DNA of 64,000 nt from WHSW01 sp963769945 (GTDB taxonomy: Bacteria > Actinomycetota > Thermoleophilia > Solirubrobacterales > 70-9). The notes beneath the pieces were generated by a model. That model ran no database searches and was not told where the DNA came from. It saw only the letters and a list, made by a program, of their open reading frames with translations. The stretch is from NCBI GenBank assembly GCA_963769945.1, contig CAVYOA010000006.1:62001-126000 (forward strand). Direction: 5' to 3'. The position numbers and the translations under genes are program-made. Positions 12,383 to 21,304 of this stretch are shown one piece after another; the stretch's first letter is position 1; the number at the start of each line of letters is the position of its first letter.

Positions 12383-13137
12383 GCGCGGCGCCTGGCGACT
12401 TGCCGGCGCTTCCTGCCGGATCCCCGCCCGACTCGCTCGAGCGACTGCAAAGGCTTGCCGAGCTGCTTTGCGAGGATGCCGAGGCACCCACGTCGGTGCG
12501 GGGTCTCGGCGATGTGTGGAGGGTGCACATCGCCGACTCGCTCTCGGGGTTGGCGGCCGCCCCGCTGGCGGCGATCGCCGAAGCGCCCAGCATGAGCCAA
12601 GCGCGGATCGCAGACCTGGGTTCAGGCGCGGGGCCGCCCGGTTTGGTCTTAGCGGTGGTACTGCCGTGGGTGCAGGTGGACCTGATCGAGGCGACTTCGC
12701 GCAAATGCGAGTTCATCGCTCGCGCCGCGCGCGCGATCGGCGCCGCCAACGCCACCGTCGTTTGCGAGCGCGCGGAGACCTGGGCCGCCGCAGGCGAAGC
12801 CGGAGCTGGACGCGAACGCTACGAGGTGGTTACGGCGCGGGCCGTCGGGCGGCTGGCGATGCTCGCCGAGCTCGCCTCGCCGCTGTTGTGCTCCGGCGGT
12901 GCACTCGTGGCCTGGAAGGGCGAGCGCGACAACGGCGAAGAGCTCGAGCTCGACCGCAGTGCGCAGAGCCTCGCGATGCGCCGGCTGGAGGTTCTCGACG
13001 TCGTCCCCTACCACGGATCGCGCAGCCGCCACCTTTATGTGGTCGACAAGCACGGACCGACCCCGACGCAACTGCCGCGGCGCCCAGGAATGGCAAAGAA
13101 ACGGCCGCTCGGGCGATCGCCCGAATCAACCATCTAG
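12379..13137 (+). CDS. rsmG: 16S rRNA (guanine527-N7)-methyltransferase RsmG
   Basis: RsmG (GidB) uses S-adenosylmethionine to methylate G527 of 16S rRNA. The SAM site reads IADLGSGAGPPGLVLA, followed by DLIEATSRKCEF and the TARAVGRL motif. 252 residues, slightly longer than usual because of a basic C-terminal extension (PGMAKKRPLGR). The GTG start overlaps jag by 4 nt. The 3' end overlaps the convergent secreted protein gene by 4 nt. Confidence 0.94.
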   Translation: MSAAPGDLPALPAGSPPDSLERLQRLAELLCEDAEAPTSVRGLGDVWRVHIADSLSGLAAAPLAAIAEAPSMSQARIADLGSGAGPPGLVLAVVLPWVQVDLIEATSRKCEFIARAARAIGAANATVVCERAETWAAAGEAGAGRERYEVVTARAVGRLAMLAELASPLLCSGGALVAWKGERDNGEELELDRSAQSLAMRRLEVLDVVPYHGSRSRHLYVVDKHGPTPTQLPRRPGMAKKRPLGRSPESTI

Positions 13138-13514
13138 GGGTTGATCGTTTTCGAGCGAACCGCCGGGCAGAAGCCGTCACTGGCCTGGAATGCCTCCGTG
13201 TCCGCGTACCACTTGCTCGATCCGGCTCTCGCCGCAATCGCCCAGCGCCCGTCGGCTGCGGCTTGAACCGAGCCGACGATCGGGTTGGGACCCGGCTCGG
13301 CTCGATGCAGGGCGACGATCCCTGAACGGCAAACCGCGACCTGCGATTTGATCTTGCCCTTGAAGCGCTTGCTGTTGGACGAGTACTTGATCGAGAGGTC
13401 GCGCGGAATGCTGTGGCCGCCGAGAACTGGATCGACGCTGCCTGGGCCGACGCCGACGAGCAGGGCGAGCGCGACGAGCGCCACCGCGAATCGGATTCCC
13501 ATTTGGCGCAGCAT
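13134..13514 (-). CDS. Small secreted protein of unknown function
   Basis: A 126-residue protein with a clear signal peptide (MGIRFAVALVALALLVGVG, cleavage near residue 25-30). The mature part contains DLSIKYSSNSKRFKGKIKS, CRSGIVALHR and SDGFCPAV, a beta-rich layout with two cysteines that could pair. I do not recognise a named family, although similar short exported beta-sandwich proteins are common in Thermoleophilia. The ATG is 6 nt after a minus-strand TAGATT (13526-13521), supporting this start and leaderless transcription. Confidence 0.75.
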   Translation of the reverse strand: MLRQMGIRFAVALVALALLVGVGPGSVDPVLGGHSIPRDLSIKYSSNSKRFKGKIKSQVAVCRSGIVALHRAEPGPNPIVGSVQAAADGRWAIAARAGSSKWYADTEAFQASDGFCPAVRSKTINP

Positions 13515-13593
13515 GCGAGAAATCTACCCCGCGGCGAGTACCACGCAGCGCTACCGCCACCGGCACCGCCTGACCGCCATCTAAGGTCGCGGC

Positions 13594-14373
13594 ATGGGAT
13601 TCGTCTACGCGATCGCCAATCAAAAGGGCGGTGTCGGCAAGACCACGACCGCGGTCAACGTCGCCGCCTGCGCCGCGGCGCGGGGCCGCCAGGTTCTGCT
13701 CGTCGACCTCGACCCCCAGTGCAACGCGACCGTCGCGCTCGGGCTCGAGCGCGACGTCACGCCTTCCTCCTATGAGTGTCTGTGCGGCGAGACGTCGGTC
13801 GCGGTCGCGGCCCGCCCCGCCGGTCCCGACAACCTCTGGATCGTCCCCGCCAACCGCGGTCTCGCCGGCGCCGCCGTCGAGCTACCGCGGATCGAGGGCT
13901 TCGAGCGGCGCCTGCGCGACGAGCTCGGCCCGGTGCGCGAGCGTTTCGCGCTAACGCTGCTCGACTGCCCGCCGTCGCTCGGGCCGGTGACCGTGAATGC
14001 GCTCGCCGCGGCCGACCGCGTCATCGTCCCGGTCCAGGCCGAGTACCTGGCGCTGGAGGGGCTGGTCCAGTTTCTCGAGACCTTGGACCTGGTTCGCCGC
14101 AGCCTCAATCCGACGCTGGTTCTGACCGGTGTGCTGATCACTATGTACGACGAACGGACGAACTTGGCCCGCGACGTGGAGGCCGAGCTCCGTCGCCATT
14201 TACCCGAACATGTGTTCGATACAGTGATACCCCGAAGCGTGCGCATAGCGGAGGCCCCGAGCCACGGCATTTCCGTCATCGCTCACGCGCCTGGCTCTCC
14301 CGGCGCGGGTGCCTACGACGCCGTCTTCGCGGAGATCGAGCAGCGCGACAGCGATCACGCGATGGCCGCATGA
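13594..14373 (+). CDS. parA: Chromosome partitioning ATPase ParA (Soj)
   Basis: A 259-residue ParA-type ATPase with deviant Walker A KGGVGKTTTAVN (Lys signature at residue about 11), LLVDLDPQCNAT (Walker A') and LTLLDCPPSLGP (Walker B). ParA forms a DNA-bound gradient that moves ParB-parS complexes and segregates origins. The ATG follows TAAGGT (13582-13587) by 6 nt, so it is probably leaderless. parB starts within its stop codon (ATGA). Confidence 0.96.
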   Translation: MGFVYAIANQKGGVGKTTTAVNVAACAAARGRQVLLVDLDPQCNATVALGLERDVTPSSYECLCGETSVAVAARPAGPDNLWIVPANRGLAGAAVELPRIEGFERRLRDELGPVRERFALTLLDCPPSLGPVTVNALAAADRVIVPVQAEYLALEGLVQFLETLDLVRRSLNPTLVLTGVLITMYDERTNLARDVEAELRRHLPEHVFDTVIPRSVRIAEAPSHGISVIAHAPGSPGAGAYDAVFAEIEQRDSDHAMAA

Positions 14374-15224
14374 GCCCGCCCCAGACACGGGGGATCGGCC
14401 GCGGGCTCGCCGCGATTCTGCCTGAGAGCGGCGTTGGCGAACCCAATTTCCGCGAGGTCCCGCTGGAGCTGATCCGGGCGAACCCAAATCAGCCTCGGCG
14501 GCGCTTCGACCCGGACACGATCGAAACGCTGGCCCAGTCGATCGACGAGGCTGGGGTGATACAGCCGGTGATCCTGCGCCCGCTCGCCGACGGGCGCTAC
14601 GAGCTGATCGCCGGTGAGCGCCGCTGGCGCGCGGCGCAGGCCGCGGGCCTGGCGTTGATTCCGGCGTTGATCCGCGACGAGGACGAGGCCCAGCGGATGC
14701 AGACGGCGCTGATCGAGAACGTCGCCCGCGAGGAGCTCAACCCCGTCGACGAGGCGCGCGCCTGCGCGGCGCTGGTCGACGACCTCGGCTTGACCAAGGA
14801 AGAGCTTGCACGCCGGCTCGGCCGCACGCGCCCTGCGATCTCGAACCTGATTCGCCTGCTCGATCTCCCCGAAGCCGTGCTCGACCTGCTCAGTGCGGGC
14901 ACGCTGAGCGAGGGTCACGGCCGCGCGATCTTGATCGCCAAAGGCAACGACGTCCGGCAGCGACTTGCCCGCGACGCGGCCGCTGGCGGCTGGTCGGTGC
15001 GCGAGACCGAGACTCGCGCCAAGGCGTCCGGGGCGACGCGGACGGTCACGGTGGTTCCCCATCCCGATCAGGCGGCAATGCTGCTTCGCGCCGAGGAGGC
15101 GCTGGAGGAGGCCTTCGGCCACGGGGTGCGCGTGCGCTCAGCTCGCCGCGGCCTACAGGCCGAGCTTCGCTTCGACGACATCGAGTCGCTGCTGGACTTC
15201 GCCCGCGACATCAGTCGCGCCTGA
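14370..15224 (+). CDS. parB: Chromosome partitioning protein ParB (Spo0J)
   Basis: 284 residues. The N-terminal CTPase/ParB domain has IRANPNQPRRRFD, LVA-type loop ELIAGERRWRAAQ and ENVAREELNPVDEA; the helix-turn-helix region has GLTKEELARRLGRTRPAISN. ParB binds parS, slides as a CTP-dependent clamp and loads SMC. It is translationally coupled to parA by an ATGA overlap. A candidate site for it lies at 10791-10806. Confidence 0.96.
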   Translation: MSPPQTRGIGRGLAAILPESGVGEPNFREVPLELIRANPNQPRRRFDPDTIETLAQSIDEAGVIQPVILRPLADGRYELIAGERRWRAAQAAGLALIPALIRDEDEAQRMQTALIENVAREELNPVDEARACAALVDDLGLTKEELARRLGRTRPAISNLIRLLDLPEAVLDLLSAGTLSEGHGRAILIAKGNDVRQRLARDAAAGGWSVRETETRAKASGATRTVTVVPHPDQAAMLLRAEEALEEAFGHGVRVRSARRGLQAELRFDDIESLLDFARDISRA

Positions 15225-15237
15225 GTTCCGAACGGCG

Positions 15238-15858
15238 CTACGGCGCCAGTCGCTCGATCGTCCACCCCTCGGCGGCTCGCGTGTAGAGGAAGCGATCGTG
15301 AAGGCGGCCGACCTGGCCCTGCCAGAACTCGATCGTTGCCGGCATCAGCACGTAGCCGCCCCAGTGCTCGGGTCGCGGTACCTCGCCCTGGCCGAAGCGC
15401 GCTCCGATCTCTTCGAGCCGGTGATCGAGCTCACTGCGCGACCCCAGCGGCTGCGACTGCGGCGAAGCCCAGGCGCCCAGCTGCGACTCTCGCGGGCGCG
15501 TGGCGAAGTAGGCATCGGAGTCGCTTGCGGGCAGTCGCTCAACCTGCCCGCGGATGCGAACTTGACGATCGAGCTCGCGCCAGTAGACGACGAGAGCCGC
15601 AACGCCGGCGCTTTCGAGCTGGCCCGCCTTGGTCGATTCGTAGTTCGTGAAGAAGCGAAAGCCGTCCTCGCCCGCCTCTTTGAGCAGCACCATCCGCGCG
15701 TCTGGTTCGCCCCGAGCGTCGACCGTGGCCAGGGTCATCGCCTCTGGCAACGGCACCTCGCGCTCAGCCAGCTGACGCCACCCCGCGAACTGGGCGAAGG
15801 GGTCAGCCGCGAGGTCCGCGCGCCGCAAAGGGGGCATATCGGGCCGGCGCGGGGTCAC
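15238..15858 (-). CDS. pdxH: Pyridoxamine 5'-phosphate oxidase
   Basis: PdxH oxidises pyridoxine or pyridoxamine 5'-phosphate to PLP using FMN. The 206-residue protein shows PEAMTLATVDARGEPDARMVLLK, FFTNYESTKAGQL, FATRPRESQLGAWAS and the C-terminal signature WGGY.LMPATIEFWQG...RLHDRF.Y. Full length. The GTG lies 6 nt after a minus-strand TAGCCT (15870-15865), so it is probably leaderless. It converges on parB. Confidence 0.95.
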   Translation of the reverse strand: MTPRRPDMPPLRRADLAADPFAQFAGWRQLAEREVPLPEAMTLATVDARGEPDARMVLLKEAGEDGFRFFTNYESTKAGQLESAGVAALVVYWRELDRQVRIRGQVERLPASDSDAYFATRPRESQLGAWASPQSQPLGSRSELDHRLEEIGARFGQGEVPRPEHWGGYVLMPATIEFWQGQVGRLHDRFLYTRAAEGWTIERLAP

Positions 15859-15917
15859 GCCTGGAGGCTATCCGCCTACCACCACCGCCGCCACGGGTCG
15901 AGCGCTCGCGAGCACTC

Positions 15918-15923
15918 TAGACT
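15918..15923 (+). promoter_or_regulatory. -10 box of tRNA-Ile
   Basis: TAGACT ends 10 nt before the first base of the mature tRNA-Ile. The same hexamer precedes dcd. No strong -35 is visible. Confidence 0.45.
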
Positions 15924-15933
15924 GCCCCGCCGA

Positions 15934-16007
<74 letters not shown>

Positions 16008-16046
16008 TCCGAAGCCTCCCCGCGCAGCGATGGCCAGCTCCCGACA

Positions 16047-16469
16047 ATGAAGACAGTTCACTTTCACCACGAGTACTCAGTGCCGGTCGAGCGCCTCTTC
16101 GAGCACCTGTCAGAGCACGAGAACTTGGCGCCGCTGCTGGGCACGCGAATCGAGCGCTTGCGCGACGGTGACAGTGAGCGCAACGGGGTTGGCTCGGTCA
16201 GGCGGCTCAGCTTCAGCGGCCTGCTGCCCTTCGAGGAGACGGTGACCGCGTTCGCTCCCAATGAGCGCATCGAGTACACGATCTCCAAAGGCACACCGAT
16301 GCGCGACCACCTCGGCGTAATGGAATTCGCCAGCACGCCATCGGGTGGCTCGGCGGTGGATTACACGATCCGCTTCGACTCGGCTGTCCCCGGGCTTGCC
16401 GCGGTGGTGGGCGCCGCGATGAACCAGAGCATCGGTCGCGGCCTGGCAAAGCTCGACGCTTCGCTCTGA
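16047..16469 (+). CDS. SRPBCC-family protein
   Basis: A 140-residue protein with the START/Bet v1-like (SRPBCC) layout: an N-terminal strand and helix (VPVERLFEHLSEHENLAPL), strands with GSVRRLSFSGLLPFEETVTAF, the usual NERIEYTI strand, and a C-terminal long helix (AAMNQSIGRGLAKL). Such proteins bind small hydrophobic ligands or act as polyketide cyclase-like enzymes; the ligand cannot be told. It lies between tRNA-Ile and the bifunctional nuclease, with no operon partner evident. Confidence 0.8.
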   Translation: MKTVHFHHEYSVPVERLFEHLSEHENLAPLLGTRIERLRDGDSERNGVGSVRRLSFSGLLPFEETVTAFAPNERIEYTISKGTPMRDHLGVMEFASTPSGGSAVDYTIRFDSAVPGLAAVVGAAMNQSIGRGLAKLDASL

Positions 16470-16519
16470 GGCGCGGCGAGCCCGAACCCAAGCGAGCCTG
16501 AGCCGCCCCCGGCCGCTCC

Positions 16520-16525
16520 TATACT
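16520..16525 (+). promoter_or_regulatory. -10 box upstream of bifunctional nuclease gene
   Basis: TATACT, the best -10 match in the region, lies 34 nt before the ATG of the bifunctional nuclease gene, so this mRNA probably has a short leader (about 25-30 nt) rather than none. Confidence 0.45.
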
Positions 16526-16559
16526 TGCTTGGTGGGCACCAGCGCGAGAGCAGGCTGAG

Positions 16560-17051
16560 ATGCAGCAGATGCAGATTTATGGCGTCAGCTTCGACATGGT
16601 CGGCAAGCAGCCGATCGTGCTCTTGAAAACCGTCGACGGCAACCGCTTCCTGCCGATCTGGATTGGGCATCCCGAGGCCGCCTCGATTCTGATGAAGCTC
16701 CAGGGTGCGAACACGCCGCGCCCGATGACCCACGACCTGCTCAACGACCTGCTCGAGCAGCTCGAGGCGAAGTGCGAGCGCGTCTCGGTGACCGAACTGC
16801 GAGACAACACCTTCTATGCCTCGATCACTGTCTCGGTCAACGGCTCGGAGATCGAGATCGATTCGCGCCCCTCGGACGCGATCGCGCTGGCCGTGCGCTG
16901 CTCGGCGCCGATCTTCGCCGCCGAGGAAGTGATCGAGGAGTCCTCGATCGAATTCGAGCACGAGGTCGAAGACCAAGAGGAGGTCGTCGAGAAGTTCAAG
17001 GACTTCCTCGACGAGGTCTCGCCCGAGGACTTCGCCGCCGGCGAGGAGTAG
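16560..17051 (+). CDS. Bifunctional nuclease family protein (DUF151)
   Basis: A 163-residue BFN/DUF151 protein. Family blocks visible are KTVDGNRFLPIWIG, EAASI..KLQG, RPMTHDLLNDLL and the signature IDSRPSDAIALAVR. The plant homologue has RNase and DNase activity; in bacteria the domain is common next to UvrB/UvrC-like or regulatory modules and its role is unclear. The C-terminal 40 residues are strongly acidic. Monocistronic by spacing. Confidence 0.9.
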   Translation: MQQMQIYGVSFDMVGKQPIVLLKTVDGNRFLPIWIGHPEAASILMKLQGANTPRPMTHDLLNDLLEQLEAKCERVSVTELRDNTFYASITVSVNGSEIEIDSRPSDAIALAVRCSAPIFAAEEVIEESSIEFEHEVEDQEEVVEKFKDFLDEVSPEDFAAGEE

Positions 17052-17147
17052 CCACGGACGTGATCGACGCGAACGTACCTCGAGCTCGCAGCGAGCGTGT
17101 GATCGATCTCACACCGCCGCCGGTCTGATCGCAGGAGGCTCGCTCGG

Positions 17148-18500
17148 ATGCCGGCGAAGCTGCCTCCCGGCCCGCGCGCCCCGAGCCTGATCCAGTCGGT
17201 TGGGCATTGGACGCGACCGCTTGCTTATCTCGAGCGTTTGCGCGGGCGCTACGGCAAGCGCTTCACGATCAAGCTCGCGGCAACGCCGCCGTTCGTTGTG
17301 CACACCGAGCCCGACCAGATCAAGCAGATTTACACGGCGCCGCCAGACGTGTTGCATCCGGGCCGCGGCGCGAACGTTCTCGAGCCCCTGGTTGGGCGAA
17401 ACTCGGTGATCCTCTTGGACGAGGACGCGCACATGGAACAGCGCAAGCTGATGCTGCCGGCGTTTCACGGCGAGCGCATGGCTCGGCTCACCGATCTCGT
17501 GCGGGAGGTCAGCGACGACGAGGTGGCGGGCTGGGAGGCCTCGAGCGCCGGGCCGCTGCACCCCCGGATGCAGGCGTTGACCCTCGAGATCATTCTCCGG
17601 GCTGCCTTCGGTCTTGACCCCGGAGCGCGGCTGGACGCTCTGCGCGAGAGCTTGACCGCGCTGCTGGCTTACGGCGACAGCCCGTTGACCTTGATCCCGC
17701 CTCCCGACGATCCCGAGACCCTTGCGAGATCGCTCGAGCGGCTCAACCGATTCGGGCCGCTCAAGGGCTTCCTCGACCACCGCGATCGCGTCGATGCGCT
17801 GCTGGCCGAGCAGATCGCCGAGCGCCGGGCCGCCGCCGGCGATGACCGCGACGACGTGCTCGCGATGCTGCTCGCCGCGCGCCACGAGGACGGCACCGAG
17901 ATGAGCGCGCAGGAGCTGCGCGATGAGCTCATGACCCTGCTGGTTGCTGGACACGAGACCACCGCCTCTTCGCTTGCCTGGGCCTTCGAGCAGCTCTCGC
18001 AGAACCCGCGAGCTCGGCGTTGCCTGGTCGATGAGATCGAATCCGACGACGACGGGCCCTACCTGACGGCGACGATCCAGGAGACGCTGCGGCGCCGGCC
18101 CGTCTTGCCGAACACGGCCCCCCGCTTCGTGCGCAAGCCGATCGAGGTCGGCGGCTGGCACTACGACCCCGAGACTCCGGCGTCTTTGGTCGTCAACGCC
18201 TACCTGCTGCATCACGACCCGGACATCTATCCCGACCCCTACGCGTTCAAGCCCGAACGCTTCCTCGAAACCAAGCCCGGGACCTACACCTGGGTCCCGT
18301 TCGGGGGCGGCCGGCGCCGCTGTTTGGGTTCGAGCTTCGCCCTGCTCGAGATGCGGCTGGTGCTGGCCGCCGTGCTGCGTCGCTACGAGATTTGCGCCGG
18401 TACCGGCGAGGCGGCGCTGCGGCGAAATATCACGGTCTTTCCGGGCGCGGGCTCTCGCGCGGGGCTGCAAGCGCGCTCGGGCGTGCCTGTGCCTGCCTGA
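17148..18500 (+). CDS. Cytochrome P450
   Basis: A 450-residue soluble P450 monooxygenase. The I-helix motif AGHETT (residues 267-272), the ExxR motif ETLRRRP, and the heme-binding loop FGGGRRRCLG with Cys392 as the axial thiolate are all present. The N-terminus has a proline-rich LPPGPRAP start but no membrane anchor. The substrate is unknown; the closest general look is the CYP families that include bacterial CYP110/CYP102-like enzymes with hydrophobic substrates. A strong AGGAGG precedes the ATG. No ferredoxin gene is adjacent. Confidence 0.95.
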   Translation: MPAKLPPGPRAPSLIQSVGHWTRPLAYLERLRGRYGKRFTIKLAATPPFVVHTEPDQIKQIYTAPPDVLHPGRGANVLEPLVGRNSVILLDEDAHMEQRKLMLPAFHGERMARLTDLVREVSDDEVAGWEASSAGPLHPRMQALTLEIILRAAFGLDPGARLDALRESLTALLAYGDSPLTLIPPPDDPETLARSLERLNRFGPLKGFLDHRDRVDALLAEQIAERRAAAGDDRDDVLAMLLAARHEDGTEMSAQELRDELMTLLVAGHETTASSLAWAFEQLSQNPRARRCLVDEIESDDDGPYLTATIQETLRRRPVLPNTAPRFVRKPIEVGGWHYDPETPASLVVNAYLLHHDPDIYPDPYAFKPERFLETKPGTYTWVPFGGGRRRCLGSSFALLEMRLVLAAVLRRYEICAGTGEAALRRNITVFPGAGSRAGLQARSGVPVPA

Positions 18501-18617
18501 TTCGCCCGGCGCGTCACCGGGTGCGACGAGGGGCTCACTAGGGAGATCCCCGATAGACGCCGGGCCCATCCTGCGCGAGCCTTGCCTCATCGACAACGAT
18601 GCGAGGAGGACCGGACT

Positions 18618-19793
18618 ATGAACGACGACGACACCACCGCGCGGATGCCAACAGCGCCCGAGCCAGAACCCGACGGCGAGGCTGCACCGTCGCAACAACC
18701 CGCGGGCCCGCGCAGGCTGCTGCGCAGCCGCGGCGATCGGGTCCTCGGCGGCGTAGCCGGAGGGCTTGGCAACTACTTCTCGGTTGATCCGGTGATCATC
18801 CGGATCGCCTTCGCGATCTCAGCTTTCTTCGGCGGCATCGGCGCGCTCGCCTACATCGCCCTGGTCCTCTTCGTACCGTCCGAGGCGCAGGGTGACGAGT
18901 CACCTCAGACGCCACTTGAACGGTCCCGGTGGCTCACTGTCGTCGCCGCGATCGTGCTCGCTGCGATCGCGATCCCCGCCCTGGGCTCGGTGTTTTTTTG
19001 GGGCGATGGATGGGGATGGGGCGGTGGCGGCTTCTTCGGTCTGTTCTTGCTGATCGCCGCCGGCGCCGGCATCTACCTGCTCGCGCGCGATCGCGATCGC
19101 GATCCGGAGAGGCCAATCGGGCTCGGCCGCACGCTGGCATTCATTGCGATTGCGGTTGCCGCCGCCTTCGGTCTGCTCGCGGTCGCAACGGCAAGTGCCC
19201 TCGCCGCTGCGACCGGCAGCGGGGAAGTGATTGCCGCGATCGTGATCGGGATCGGTGCGCTGCTGGCGCTCGCGGCGATTCGCGGCGGCGCGCGCTGGCT
19301 GATCGCTCCCGCGCTTGCCCTGGCGATTCCGCTGGGGCTCGTCTCTGCTGCCGATATCTCCTTCGCCGGCGGGGTCGGAGACCGCAGCTATCGGCCGGCG
19401 AGCCAGGCTGCGGTCGCTGATCGCTACGAGCTCGGAGTCGGGCGTCTGATTGTCGACCTGCGCGACTTCGACTGGAGCGAGAGCGCCCGGATCCCGCTCG
19501 AGGTTGATCTCGGGCTCGGCGAGGCGACCGTGGTCATACCTGATGACGTTTGCGTTGCCCCCTCGATCGACGTGCGCGGCGGGGAGATCGTCACCGGGGC
19601 GGGCGTGTCGGATGGCGTCGACGTCAGCGTCGTGCGCGAGGCCGGCCCGACCACCACTCCGGCGCTGATTCTCGACGGCGACCTCGAGTTCGGCACCTTC
19701 AGGGTCCTCAACGAGTACAGCTACGAATCCGAGCGTGGGCCGTTTGACCGCGACGATCGAGACGCGGGTCAGCGCCGGGCCGATGTCTGCTGA
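18618..19793 (+). CDS. PspC-domain membrane protein with LiaF-like C-terminus
   Basis: 391 residues from the ATG at 18618, which has GAGGAGG upstream. Residues about 35-90 form a PspC domain (RLLRSRGDRVLGGVAGGLGNYFSVD is split as RVLGGVAGGLGNYF, then VIIRIAF). Several hydrophobic helices follow, and the C-terminal third is a beta-rich region with VGRLIVDLRDFDW, DLGLGEATVVIP and DVRGGEIVTG, like the LiaF/DUF2154 domain. LiaF-type proteins repress the envelope-stress kinase LiaS; a kinase and regulator follow directly, so the same role is likely here. Its end overlaps the next gene. Confidence 0.88.
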   Translation: MNDDDTTARMPTAPEPEPDGEAAPSQQPAGPRRLLRSRGDRVLGGVAGGLGNYFSVDPVIIRIAFAISAFFGGIGALAYIALVLFVPSEAQGDESPQTPLERSRWLTVVAAIVLAAIAIPALGSVFFWGDGWGWGGGGFFGLFLLIAAGAGIYLLARDRDRDPERPIGLGRTLAFIAIAVAAAFGLLAVATASALAAATGSGEVIAAIVIGIGALLALAAIRGGARWLIAPALALAIPLGLVSAADISFAGGVGDRSYRPASQAAVADRYELGVGRLIVDLRDFDWSESARIPLEVDLGLGEATVVIPDDVCVAPSIDVRGGEIVTGAGVSDGVDVSVVREAGPTTTPALILDGDLEFGTFRVLNEYSYESERGPFDRDDRDAGQRRADVC

Positions 19794-20043
19794 GCAGCCA
19801 CCGGCGATCGCCGACGACCGTCGCTCGCTCGATCCGGTGTCGCTGGTCGCCGGGGTCGGACTGATCGCGCTCGGGGTCCTCTTGCTCTTGGACCAGGAGG
19901 GTGCGCTGGAGCTCAGTGCCGGCTGGCTTGGCGCGATCGTCTGCGCGATCGGCGGGCTCTCGCTCCTGATCAGCGGCTTGCGCGACGAGGCTCGCGCTCC
20001 TGCCAAGCGATCGTATGCAGGCGGTGATCAAGGCGGCGCCTAA
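19783..20043 (+). CDS. Small two-helix membrane protein
   Basis: 86 residues from the ATG at 19783, overlapping the upstream gene by 11 nt. It has an acidic start, then two membrane helices (LVAGVGLIALGVLLLL and WLGAIVCAIGGLSLLISGL) and a basic tail. Its position between a LiaF-like protein and a histidine kinase suggests a small accessory to that envelope-stress module. No family assigned. It overlaps the kinase gene start by 29 nt. Confidence 0.75.
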   Translation: MSAEQPPAIADDRRSLDPVSLVAGVGLIALGVLLLLDQEGALELSAGWLGAIVCAIGGLSLLISGLRDEARAPAKRSYAGGDQGGA

Positions 20044-21304
20044 CCAGCACCCAGCTCTGCGTCGCGATCGCGACGCCGGGCTGCTCGGCGGGGTGTGCGC
20101 CGGGCTCGCCGAGCGCCTCGGCGTCGACCCGATCCTGCCCCGGATCGGTTTTGCCGTGGCGGCTCTGGCGACGGCCGGCTTCGCGGTGATCGTCTATCTG
20201 GCCTGCTGGCTGCTGATCGGGCCAAGCGATTCGCAGAGCTCGGCGACTCACACCACCGCGCGGGGCTCGGGGCGCCGCCGCCGCGGCTGGAGAATCGGCG
20301 CCGGGGCCGGCCTGCTGTTGCTGGCGGCGCTGCTCGCCTTTCGCGAGCTCGGCATCTGGTGGAGCGACGCGATCGTCTGGCCGGCGGTGCTGGCAACGTC
20401 GGGAGCAGCGCTGTTGTGGGGCCTTTCGAGCGCACCCGCGACGACCAGCGTTGCGCCCGGCCCGGCCGAGTGGCCGGCCGGGCCGGGATCGATCCCTTCT
20501 CCAAGTGACCCGCCAGGCGCGCGTCGAAGCCCCGCCAATCTCTACAGGGGCGGCTTTGGAGTTGCCCTTGTCGTTGGCGCGATGCTGCTCTTTCTCTCCG
20601 CCAACGACGCGCTCGGCGCTACCCGCGACACCGTTCTCGCCGCGCTCGCGGCGATCACAGCGCTGGCCTTGATCCTCGCGCCCTTCCTTTGGCGCCTGGG
20701 TCGCAACCTTGCCTCCGAGCGCGCTGAGCGGATCCGCTCTCAGGAACGGGCAGAAGTCGCCGCCCACGTACACGACTCGGTTCTGCAAACGCTCACCTTG
20801 ATGCAAAAGCGTGCCGACGACCCACGCGAGGTGGCAGCGCTTGCCCGCCGCCAGGAGCGCGAGCTTCGTAGCTGGCTTCTCGATCGTGAGGGCGGGCGCA
20901 GCTCGAACAGCCTCGCCACCGCGCTCGAGGCAGCGGCCGCAGAGATCGAGGATGCCCACTCGGTCGCGATCGACCCCGTCATCGTCGGCGACGCCGCGCT
21001 AGACCAGCGCGGCGAAGCCCTCGTGGCCGCAGCCCGGGAGGCGCTCGCCAACGCCGCCAAGTTCGGCGCCGGCAGTGGCCCGGTCTCCCTCTATGCCGAG
21101 CTCGCCCCGGCGCGAGCGGAGGTCTTCGTTCGCGATCGTGGCCCAGGATTCGACCTCGAGGCGGTGCCCGGGGACCGCCGCGGCGTCAGAGAGTCGATCA
21201 TCGGCAGGATGCAGCGCCACGGCGGACAGGCAACGATCCGCCCCGCACCGGGAGCGGGGACCGAGGTCGAACTCGCGATCGAGCTCGGGGGAGAGCACCG
21301 ATGA
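20015..21304 (+). CDS. PspC-domain sensor histidine kinase (LiaS/NarX type)
   Basis: 429 residues. The N-terminus is another PspC domain (GLLGGVCAGLAERLGVDP) followed by several membrane helices; the cytoplasmic part has the HisKA_3 box EVAAHVHDSVLQT with phospho-acceptor His253 and a HATPase with ANAAKFG (N-box), DRGPGFD (G1) and GGQATIRPAPGAGTEV (G2). It should phosphorylate the LuxR-type regulator that overlaps its 3' end by 4 nt. PspC fused to a kinase is typical of actinobacterial envelope-stress systems. Confidence 0.93.
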   Translation: MQAVIKAAPNQHPALRRDRDAGLLGGVCAGLAERLGVDPILPRIGFAVAALATAGFAVIVYLACWLLIGPSDSQSSATHTTARGSGRRRRGWRIGAGAGLLLLAALLAFRELGIWWSDAIVWPAVLATSGAALLWGLSSAPATTSVAPGPAEWPAGPGSIPSPSDPPGARRSPANLYRGGFGVALVVGAMLLFLSANDALGATRDTVLAALAAITALALILAPFLWRLGRNLASERAERIRSQERAEVAAHVHDSVLQTLTLMQKRADDPREVAALARRQERELRSWLLDREGGRSSNSLATALEAAAAEIEDAHSVAIDPVIVGDAALDQRGEALVAAAREALANAAKFGAGSGPVSLYAELAPARAEVFVRDRGPGFDLEAVPGDRRGVRESIIGRMQRHGGQATIRPAPGAGTEVELAIELGGEHR